Positions 23,801-35,800 of a stretch of 36,502 bases of DNA are shown here, piece by piece. The first letter of the stretch is position 1. Every line of letters starts with the position of its first letter. Under the pieces are notes generated by a model. It saw nothing but the letters and a program-made list of their open reading frames with translations, did no database searches and was not told where the DNA came from. Made by a program: the position numbers and the translations under genes. The stretch is taken from positions 1 to 36,502 of the forward strand of contig JAFGWT010000264.1 of the NCBI GenBank assembly GCA_016937015.1, in the 5' to 3' direction. This DNA comes from Deltaproteobacteria bacterium (GTDB taxonomy: Bacteria; Myxococcota_A; Polyangia; JAAYKL01).

Positions 23801-26800
23801 AGTCTGGTGAACAATAGCGGAACACGTCTGTTCTTCCGGCCGGCGGTGCCTTTGAATACAGGCGCTCAGTATCAGGCCACAGTCGCCCAGGGGGTTGAGG
23901 ATATCCATGGGGAGACGCTCACGACTGATTATGTCTTCCGGTTCATTGCAGGCGCTGCGCAAAAACCCGAAATTGACAGCGTTACACCAATGGAAGGCAG
24001 CTGGCGGGGCGGGAGCGAGTTGATAGTTCGTGGAGCGAACTTTAATACCGGCACGACAGTTCAAATTGGCGATATTGTTGTGGCGCCTGAGCAGGTGCAA
24101 TGGCAAAGCGATTGGGAGCTGAACGTGACGGTACCGGCATTGCCGGAAGCCCCCACATCCAATCAGGTGGTCGGCGTGCTGGTGTCCAATGACACCCTTG
24201 AAGCATTCAAAACGAATGCGTTTACATATGTTGCTGACGTGACAATCGACGAAATCGGCAGCTATAATGCGGTTGCAGAAACGTTCAACGGTTCAGAACA
24301 TCGATTTGGCTATAATGAGCGGGAACGCGTCGCCATCCGCGGTGATGGCTATTGCAGCGCGACAATTGTAAAAGTAAATGGCAAAACCATCTCCGACACC
24401 AAACTGGTCGACGAGCGCACGATAACCTTTACCATTCCTGAAGAAACCGTGGGGAGATTGCTGGTTTCTGTTCAGAACGGTACAGGCAGCGATATAGCCT
24501 TCAATGATTCACTTGAAGTTGTGTTTTCGCCGGCCAGTCAGGTCTCCAATTATTATGCCGTCGGATACAGTCGTTACAACAATCTGCTGGCAACACATAT
24601 CAATGATTCGTTTGGCACAAAATCAGTCACCCTTGCCACTACGCGGGATTCAACCGTGCCGCTAACCCTTTCAACCCTGGTGCAGCCAGAGCGCATTCAT
24701 TCCACAGCGTTGTCTGATTCTTACTTGGTCGTTTATCGGGAAGCGTCCAGAGCGCTGGCAGTCTATTCTCTTGAAAATATTTACAATCCAGAACTGGTGA
24801 ACGTTATTCCCAATGCATCTGGTACCCATCACGGACGGCTGCATATTTCCGGTAACCGTTTTGTCTCATTTGATGGCGCAAATGTGCATATTGGCAACCT
24901 TTTCGGTGCCCATTGGGAAACCGTTTCCGTCAACCAGACGGAGCTCGGCCAATTGGTGGACATTGCCGCCGATGACAGCTTCCTTTATATTCTTGGCGAA
25001 TACGGCATCGATGTCCGCGAGATAATGGATTGGGACTTGTCAGTATTGAATTCGGTTCAGCTTCTCAGTGTAACCAATCCGCTTGGTTTGCGGGTTGCCC
25101 CGCAGCGGCTGGTTGTTCGCAGCGATGATGCAGTTGAGGTATTTTTAAGTGGCGGTTTGGTGCAGCGGCGGCAACTGCAGTCCCTTGGACGAAAGTTCGG
25201 CAGCACCATCGTTGATGCGGTGGTTCAGGGCGAATTGCTGGTTGTCGCCGAGCGAGTGAATGGTGAAGACGTCACGGTGCTTTATGATATGGATAGACCC
25301 GTCATGGCAGGCCAACTGGAACTCAACGAAATCGCTCGAATAAATCGAGTGTTTGCCAGTGGGTACAGTACCTCCACAAATATCAAACATCTCCATTTCA
25401 ATGGAGAATTGCTCGATATGATCACTGGTGGCAATGACTACGCGAATGTGCGAATACCTATCGTGAATGTCATCGAAACGGTGCCGCAACATTATATTCC
25501 ATCGACAATGGCTCCCGTGGGATTGCGATTCAGTGGCAATGGGGACGACTGGGAATCTGTGGAGCTTGATGTATTTGACGTAAACAGCAGTTCGCTAGGG
25601 GGCAGCACCGATATTGCCGGCTCAACCATTGAGTTCCAGATTGCCGGTGACCAGTACGCGGTGGATGAACTGTATGGCATCGAAGTTTACAATAATCCAC
25701 ACTCTACAATTGACGGTGGAACGATCAATGTGGATCTCCCCTGGTATCTGCCAATGAAGACTTTTGCAGATGAAGCGCTGCGGGCGGAAAGCTGTGCGCC
25801 AGCGCGAATCAGTACTGAAATGCCAGCAACGATCACGGTACGAGGCGCTAATCTTGACACCATTACAGCCGTTTCGTTAAACAGCATCGCAATAACCAGC
25901 TGGGAGAGTCGCAGCGACGGAACTGTGCTGACGTTTGATGTGACCATGGCCGATTCAGGGGTATATACTCTGCATCTGCAAAGTAATGACGACAGTATCC
26001 AGCTGCCAGCCGCTCTGGTGGTGGATACGCGTATAGAGATATTGGATATTTCGACGAACAACACTGCTGGAACCACGATTCTTTCGAATAGCGGTGGCGA
26101 TACCGTTCATGTGGGTGCTGTTGGATTGAGTGGTTCGGAATTTGCGCTTCATCTGGTTCCCGTTACCGGGACATATGAACCCAATGAAACCAATCGCATT
26201 AAAAATTTCGCATTGATTGATGGCGGAGACGGTGGACTGAATTTCAGTTCACCAGTCTGTGTGCCAGGTAACTTTTACAATGTTGTTGTTATCAAGTCCA
26301 CAACAGGTGAACAGGTAAGCGCATCTACTCAGCTCAGCTGTCTTGATGACACGGGTCCACAGCTGGTGTCCAGCCAGAAACTGGGATACATCACTCCCTG
26401 CCAATTCACCTTTAATGAAGACATTCAGGCGCAGGATTTTTCTGTGACCATGTCGTATCTGGACTACAGCGGTCAGGCGCCTTTGGATGTATCGTCCAAA
26501 TTTGAGATGGTTGTGGTAAACCGTACCTTGACTGTTCAATTAAAGCAGAATGAAGTGCTTGCCCATAATCGACGTTATAGCGTGATTGTTGATGGTGTTG
26601 CCGATACGTCCGCGCAGGTAAATCCGGCTCAGAGTTCAGTCGCGCCGGGGCGCTTCACATTGAGCTATCAAACCCACGATACGCTATCTCCCCAAAATCT
26701 GCATCTTGTAGACGAGGCCACTGGTACCTTGTCCAGTGAGCTGCAGACACTGGTGCGGCAGAAGCTGTATCGATTCATTCCGGCATCCGTAGACAATCTG

Positions 26801-29800
26801 GAATCCTTTCCAATGTATGTCGCGAGAGTGTCGTACGATGGTGGTATTTCATTTGGCAATCCTGTTTCCATTCTGTGGGATGGATATAAAGGGAAATATT
26901 TGCCTCGCCTTGAAGTTCGCGCGAACACCGCTGATACGGCGGTTGTGATAGCGCTGACTGCAGACGATAAAAATGGCAACCGAACGCAAGAAATTATTAC
27001 ATTCTCTGTGACAGATCCGGATATCCACATTTCCAGCCTCACCACTTCGCCTGAAGAGGTGGAGGAAGCGTCTCGTGCTGATATCATTTTTACGTGCTAT
27101 GGCGATGACATTGCGCTCGTTGAAAGCGGCTATATGGAAATCTCCGGCATGCGGTATCAGGTGGCGCTTGAGGACGGCGCGCTGGATACACGCGTGGCCA
27201 GGTTAAGTTATCGCAATCCACGTTTGATTGATATTGCACCTGCCCAGGAGATGACAGCCACGCTGGTGCTGGCCTACGGAGATGGACAGACGATGACTGC
27301 CAGCGGCAGCTATCCGCTCGTTGCAGACGCGACTGCGCCAATTGTTCATATTGTTACGCCGTCGAACGGTACCGCCATTCCGATGGGTGAGGAAACTGAT
27401 GTGGCCATTCAGTCATTCGACCAATATGGCGTTGAAGCAGTGAGCGTCTCTGTTGATAACGGCGCGTTTGTCACGTTAGATGATCCGGGGCGGTTCGTTT
27501 TTACGGCAGGCACCATGGCTGATGTGACGTTACAGGCAAAAGCGGTTGACTCGAATGGTCATGAAGCGTTGTCTCAAATCATTACTCTCCATCCATATGA
27601 TCCAATCGCGGGGCCACCAGGTGTGGCGATACTTTCTCCAGCCAATGGGGGCGTTTATCGTGAACGGGAGAATCTCGAACTTTTAGTCGAAATGAAAAAT
27701 GTGACGGATGCCCTGTTGTACTTCGATTTGGGAGCTGATGAAAGCAATCCGGCCAATCCGTCTCCATTGTCGATTACGCGTGGAACGGATGAACCGCAGC
27801 GCAAGACTGTCTTGATTCCATTGCCTTCCGTTGATAGTTCTCAGGTAGTGGTACTGCGTCTCGCCGACACTGTGACCGGTGTGAATACCAGATTATCGCT
27901 GCAGCTGATAAACGATGATGTTGTTGAGGAATCAATACCTGTTTCCGTGGTGCCGAAGCATACAGCCCTTACAGGTACTGATCTGCTGGTTAGCGCCGAT
28001 ATACCTGCTGGCATGGTTGATTACAGCGATGCATCTTTTGTTGAGATCTCAGACGCTGGTCAGACATATATGCTGAATCCCGCTTCCGGAGAGTTAGCTA
28101 TTCCGATTTCCAGCACTGGTTCTATGACCAACATCACCGCGAAACTTCGGGATCGTTCAGGCAATGCCAAAGATGAGAGTTTGACGGTAGTTAAAGAGGC
28201 ATATCTTGCCGATACCTCTGAGGATAACACAATTGTCGGACCGCTTTCGCCGGAAGACAATGTGGGGGCGATGGTGTACGTGCCCGGGCGGGACGGTTCC
28301 GGTGGTGAGTTGGTGTTTGTCGTGAATACCGATGGCGGCGGATACAGCGTTCGCACACAGACCGGAGTTATTCACCAAAATGCCGTTGGAGAAGTGATGC
28401 GGATGCATTTCTCTGGCACCGGTCTGGTCATTGAAGAGCGAAATGGAGATGAAACATTACATTCTGAGTTGGATGATATTGGCTTCTCCCGTCATCTGTT
28501 GTTCCTGCCCATGGAAGGGAATGGCTTTGGTGCGCCAGTCTCCAACAGGCTGTTGGGCGATGTGATTGGTGTCAGTGGCAATATCATTTTCATTCGACAT
28601 GGAAGCATGTTTGACGCAGTGGCATTTGACTCTGGCGTGTTTGTACCGATGGTCGGACAGTCTGTGGACGGCACCGTGGTTGCTTCCAGTGTCTCGAATG
28701 ATCGGGTTTATGCACTGGTCAAAGGCGCTGGGGAACAATATTTCGTGCATGGTTTCCGCGCAGGCGGTGATAACTTCCCGGCTTTGGAATCGCTGTTTGT
28801 CACCGCTGTAGCCCCTGCCGAAGGTCTGATTGTTGCTGACGAGATGATGGTGACCTGGGATGGAGAGTTGCAGCATCGATATGAGTTGGAACCCGCTGGA
28901 AACGGTGTTCCTGAGGGATCGCTTGTTGATTTTGGAACAACTTCGCTTGAAGGCAGTGTTGGCAAGGCCATAGTGGACGGCGATCTGCTGTGGTTGCAGC
29001 TGGAGAGCGAAAAACGTGATACCCGCTGGTTCGCGTATAGAAATGATGAACCTGTCGCAGTCCTCTCAGAAGATGTTTTTGACCTGGAGTTTGGTGGCGA
29101 TCAGTTGTTTAAGCTGGTAATCGATGATGAAAATGGCGTCCAGTCCATCGCACGCCAAGCGACTGTCGCAACGGATGGCGCATCTGTGTTTACCGCATCG
29201 CTTGAGGAAACGCCCGTTGGAGTGCTTGTTCTGGCCACTGAAGACGCAGATACCATTGGCGGTGAGTCTGTCTGGTTTGAAACAGAGGGCGGTGAATTCG
29301 TTCCAGCGGCACCAGTGTATTACAATAACACCCCGTACTGGTTCATTGAACGACGTGCGTTAGATTCGGGGAATGTTATTGCCATGCGATTGAATCGCGC
29401 TGGTGTTCAGGAGAGTGCATCTCTCACAAGAAATGAAAATATCGATGCCTCCGTAAATGGGGTGTTCCCCGACAACATGGCTGTTTTGACCAAAGCGGCA
29501 TTCGCGCCAGTCTTTATTGACTGGACTGATGCAGCGATTGCCGAAAGCACTGACATATATGTTGCGGGGGACGGGCCCATCGGTTTGTTTGGCGGTTATC
29601 AAAACTTCTCGGGCGGATGGATGACAGTTCCAGAAACCGGAGATGTAACTATGGAATTTGGCCTGGGTGCCGGGAGCATTGTTCATGATGTCAGCCTGGT
29701 AGACAACGCACCCGACGCAGGATTCATTCAGATCTCCAAACCTCTGACCAACGAATCCTTTGCTGAAGGGCGAGAGCTGAAGATTGAATATGCGGTGCCT

Positions 29801-32800
29801 GCGCAAAAGGCTGGCGAAGATGTCCAGTATGTTGAAATCGTACTTAATACTGCGAACGGTGGTTTTGTGGACAGGCGACTGGTCGAAAACAGAGTTGGTT
29901 CAGCAACGATAATACTTCCCGAATTGAATACCTGGCTGAATCTTAGCGTGACGGTCCGAGCATACTACGGCGAAACGTATCAGTATCTGGAATCTGATCC
30001 GGTGTCCATCAAGCTCATGCCGAGATTGACAGTGCCTCAACCGGTGTTGAACACCATTTCATCGACCTTGATGGCCGGTTCCATGTTTAGCGCGTGGATG
30101 TCGTTGGCGGATGGTGAGGGGCTGCAAACCAACGTGCGCACCGTCAATCAGGACGGAATTTTGGTGGCATCATCCGAAAGTACAGTCAATTTCGAAGTAC
30201 CGTCAGGCACAACGTCACTTGTATCGACTGCGACAGTGTCAGACGGGCTTGGCAACAGCAGATCAGTATCGTCGACAACTCAAATCATTCCGGCGATACC
30301 GTTGTCTGTAACTGGTGAAACACTGTCATTCACGGCGGCGTTGCCAGATGTTGACGCCATATGGTTCGCGTCTGGCAACAGTATCTACAAAAAGTCAGCC
30401 ATGGGGATGACTGAATCGCTGGCAACCTTCGGCAACATGGTTACAGCCATGGATTTCCATGACGACAAACTGATCATCGCCGTGGCTGGAGAGGGCTTCA
30501 AAGTTCTTGATGTCGCAAATGCTTGTCAGGTTGTTGGCTCTTACACTGTTTCCGGGGCGGTGACAGCGCTCCACGTGCAGAATCATGCGATGACAGCGGT
30601 TGTAGATGGCACTATCATGGGCTTTATATTGAAGGGCAATGCCATCACTGACGCCAGAACAGTGGCTAATGGTGCACTTGGATTGCAAAAGGGCAATGGT
30701 GGCTATCTGGTTGTCACCAATAACGCATTGCTCGTTGTGAACGAATCGCTTCAGGTAGTGCAAACGATTGGTGGCGCATATGCGTGTGCGGTTGCCAGGG
30801 ATGGGGTTGTATTCGCATCCCGTCGAGACGGAAAGTTGGATGTGATTGGCTCAGGCGGATCGCGCACCACAGCATCTTTGAATTTGCATGCCGATAAATT
30901 GATAGCCCTTCAGGGTGAGTTGCTTGCGCTGTCAAGCGGTTTGGCGGTGGTTCTTGACGTTCGCAATCCCCAAACGCCTTATGTGAATGGCGTATTTGTC
31001 GTTTCTGAAATGTCTGATTTGTCTGTGGCAATACTGGCCGAAGGCCGCATCTGGCTGGGTGGAGACGAAGGTCGTATACTGGACATCGGGCGGACCGATT
31101 TTGCACCCGTGACTCAGTATCGCATGAGCCCCAAAGGGACCATCCAGGATTTACGTTTTGTAGAAGGCAAACTGGTTGCAGCGGCTGATTTTTACGGTGC
31201 GCTGGTGATGTTCCGCAACAGTAGTGGTGGCTGGGATGAGACAGTGTTCCCGTCGGCCTATTCCATCGCAACAGATGAGCTCGCCGCCAATGCCAAAGAT
31301 GTCTTCCTGGCTCAGCAGGATGCCCGCCGCATTGTTGCGCTGGGTCAGGATGGCAGTAGTCGAACTGTCATTGAAGGTGTCGTTTATAATAATCTCGTGG
31401 CGAATGATCGATTGCTGGCGGGGAAAATTGGGGACCGTTTGTATGTTGTAGATGCAAACGCCACCCGTGGTAACGCGTCTTCAACAGTACTCGAACTTGG
31501 CGCAGATATAGTTTCGCTGGTTGCAGTGCAAAATGCATTGTTTGCAGGAACCGTTTCTCGAAAGGTATTTCGAGTGGACGTCCCAAAACTGCCGCTTTCT
31601 GATTTTAATCAGGTGCGTCTCACCCCAGTGGTCATGGGGCTGGCGAATCCGCCATCGCTTATGCATGCTGACGGTTCGTGGCTCTTTATAGCCGATGGTG
31701 GAAATGTAACAAGATTTGACCTGAACGGTGACGCTGCATCGGAAACGCTGACGTTGGGCAGGCCAATAGTTGACATCGAAACCGCGGGAGGAAATTTATG
31801 GCTGGCAACAGACTCCCATGTCTTTGTAACTGGTTCCGATGCGCCGTTTGATGGCATAACGCTTGCGCCCTACATTGCGGGCGAGCACGCGATCACCACT
31901 ATTGATGCGCGTGAGGATCAACTGGCCATTGGGTACGGTTCTTTGGGACTGTCTGTATTGCAAATCCCTTCCAGTTTGCCGTCGCCTTCCGGCTCACTTG
32001 GGCATCCCGCGTTTGATGTGGTGCTTGTCGACGATGATACGGTCCAGCTGTCCGTTGAGGATAGCGATGGATTGCACGTTGTGCGCTACGCCATCAATGG
32101 TCAGACAGTGTCCATGGGGGACGGAGCTTCGTTTAATAAAGTGGTGACGGTGCCAGCGACAATATTGAATGGTCAGACCTTTACGGTGACAGCACAGGCG
32201 GCATCCGTATATGGTGAAATTGCTTCAATTTCTTCGAGGAAGGTTCGCCTTTGGCGAGAAGCTGTTCCTGAAAACAACGCGACGTTTGCGATTACGCTGC
32301 AGGCCAGCGAGGCCAATGTTCAACAGGCACTTATTTTAAAGGCGGATGTGTTTAACAGTTCTGCAGCCGTTGGGCTTGTTCAGTTTTTTGAACGCAATGA
32401 AATCGATGGCTCTTTAACCCTTCTGGATACTCATTATGGGCCTGAATACCGGCTTGAATTATCGTATCCCGATTCTGGCGTTTATGAATTCGTTGCAATG
32501 GCGATGGACATCTATGGAAACACTGTGTTTTCAGATGTTGTAACTATTGAACGGTACAGTGACGATACGCCACCCGAAACAGCGGAAATTTTGCTGGATG
32601 GTACCTTACGCAATGGACAACCCATTGCTGGGCAACCGTTCACGGTTGTCGCCAATGTCGCAGATAACGGAAGCGGCATAGCTGAAGCGTATCTTAAAAA
32701 AGACGGACTGGTTGTGGCTTCACTGTTCGAAAATGGCCAAATTCGTTATCTTGAGGAGAGTGTGGTTCCGGGACAGGTGTTCAACTACGAACTCAAAGTG

Positions 32801-35800
32801 ATTGACCACGCCGGAAATGAGGTAGTGCCGGCGCCTGTTGCAACGTATACCGCCAATGCAGACCTGCTGCCCGTCATTACAGGATTCAATTCGCCGACGC
32901 AAATCATTGAGCTGTCGCAGTTTAACGTGACCGTGAGCGCAACCGATGACGTTGGTATAGGCATGCTCCAGCTGATGTACCGGGGACGGACGTATACCTT
33001 CTCAGTGGATAATGCACCCAAATCGCTCTCCCATACCTTTGTGCTTACTGATGATCGCGATCCCAGACTTGCGGCTGGCGTGGTTGAGGAAATTCATGCC
33101 ATTGTCACCGATTCCGTGGGACAGCAGGCGCCTCAAATCAGAACTATTACCGTGGTTCCGGATTTGGCTCCAAATCCTGGGGTATTGAATATTTCGGTAC
33201 CGCAGAACGGATTTTTCAATTCGTCTGTTAAGGTTTCAGTATCCAATCTGAACGCTGCCGATGATCGCGGCGTCGCAGGCTTAACACTGCAGATTGTAGA
33301 TATTACAAAGCCTTCAACGCCTGTGTACAGCGCGACGGGGAGTTGGTCTCTTAATGCAACTGTGCCCACTCCATTGGATGACTCGAACGGCAGTCAATTG
33401 CAGTTCTATGTGCGTCTGATCGACAGCATTGGACAGTCGGCAAACTCCGGACTGTTTACAGTTAATCTGACTCAGAAGCCCAATGACATCCGTTTTGTTA
33501 ATGGCGGAGACACAACATTGAATCGCTCTTTCGTTGACGTGGGAGAACAGATGCCGCTTCAGGTTCAGGTCCTGGATTCATCTGCTGTGCCAGTACCCAA
33601 TCAGACAGTCGTTTGGAAGCTGGAATCTCTGGCAACGGGGGCAGTTCAGTCCCTCGGTACTACTGTAACGAATAGCGCCGGTATGGCGACAAATACTGTC
33701 TCAATCAACCATGTTGCCGGTAATTATCGCATTATTGCAACGTTGCAGGCCTATTCATATATAGAAAATGTACACATCTTTGAAGTGGCGCCAGGTACTC
33801 TCGATCATTTTGAAATCGCCCACGTGCCGGCGATGGAAGCGGGCACCGCTTTTAATTATTCAGTCCGTGCGGTGGACACAGCTCTCAATACTATCCCAGG
33901 GGTTGAAGGCGACGCCATAGTAATTGAATTGACCGACGGCGCGTTCCATTTTGCGTTTGCAAATAACGTTTTGATTGAACCAGTAGTGGTTAATGGCGAA
34001 ACGGTTGGTGAAAGAGCGACGGTTGCCCTGACTGGCGGGATGACGACAGTTTCAGTGGAAGCGGAGGAAATAACCGGTATTTATCAGAGTGGCGTGGTGG
34101 TTGTTCCAGGGAACAACGCCTTTATTACGTATGATAGTGACGGAGCCGGCAACACATTGCCTGTTGTAACCGATACGGTGGCATTGAAGGTAATGCCATC
34201 GGTGCCCAACAGTCTGCTGTTTGAACTTGCAGATACCAGTAATCTTGAACTGGGTGATCCTGCCAGACTTGAAGTGGGCGAGGTAGCCACAGTTCGACTG
34301 AACGTGGTTGACGAGTTCGACAATGTGGTAACTCATATCCGGCAGGACGGCAGCTATGTGGCATCCCGCTTCACTTCTGATGTTCAAATTGACGAAACCA
34401 CAAGTGCCCACAGTAATTCAGAGAAACTACTTTCGCTGACACTTGCCTCAGGAACAGTGGAATTCCCGGTTACCGATGACGCGATCGAACAGACGCGCAT
34501 TACTGCACAAAACACCGCTCCGGTATCGGATGTTTTCGATAACAGCGACTCGCTGACACTGCAGTTCCTCAAGCTGCTGCCAGCAATCTCTGATGCGCGT
34601 TTCGGGGTGGCACATAACAGCATGAATCCGCCCATGACCTTCACATTTACCGAAGACGTGGCGGTTAAAGATGGGGAAGCATTGGCAGATGCCGCAGCGG
34701 TTTCATTGGATGGCGCAACGGTAACTGGCATTATGGCGGTGGATGGTACGTCTGGAACGTTTACCCTGGACGATGATGTCCAGCTGGCCAAGTGTTATTC
34801 CGTGAATACCAGTACATCCTCTTTGGCAGGCGTTGCCGAAAATGATTCAATACTCGTTCAGAACCTGAACGTGTGTGCGCCTCATATGGCGATTCCCGCG
34901 CAGAGTGTTGGGTATGTGATAGAGAACGCGCCAAACAGTCTGGAAATGCTGGTTGGAGAGGGCGTGAATGCCGGTGCGATTAGTGATGGTGTAATTAGTG
35001 TCGCCGGCGAAGAAAAGGCCTTCAATTATGCAAACGGCGTATTTGCCGGGCCCACGTTTGCTGTTGATGGTGCAGTGATCACATTGACGCTTTCGGGAAC
35101 ATACAATGGGGAGCCACTTCGGGTAGCCAATACGATTTCGGCAATCGCGCTTACAGAAGACGGCGACTACGACGACGATAATCTTAAGAACGCCATAGAA
35201 GTCGCTGCCGGCTTGAATCCGCTGGTTAAGGACTCCGATGGCGATGGCACATTTGATGAATTTGAAGACAGCGATGGAGATGGGTTGCTCAACCGTGATG
35301 AGGTTGCAGAAGGCACCGATTTGGCTGTGGCCGACTCTGATGGGGACGGTCTGTCTGATGGGGCAGAAGTGTCTGAACACAGCACAGATCCATTGAATGC
35401 TGACAGTGATGGCGATGGTCTGCAGGATGGCGCTGAAGTGAACACTCACGGTACCGATCCCAACAGCAGCGATGCGGACGGCGACGGGCTCAGCGACTAC
35501 GCGGAAGTTGTTGTACACAAAACCAGTCCTCTGGATAATGACACTGATGATGACGGCATCTCCGATGGAGATGAAGTCAACACCTTTGGTTCAAATCCAT
35601 TGAACGAGGATTCTGATAATGATGGTCTAAACGACGGTATTGAAGTTGCCACAGGAAATGACCCAACAGATGAGGCGAGCCGAAACGCTGATGCATGGAT
35701 TACTGCTCTGACGATAGATCCAGCATCCATGGAAATTGAGTTCTCGTCTTATGAATCTCAAACCGTGTCAGTTGAAGTGACTGCAACTGTGACGCTGGAT

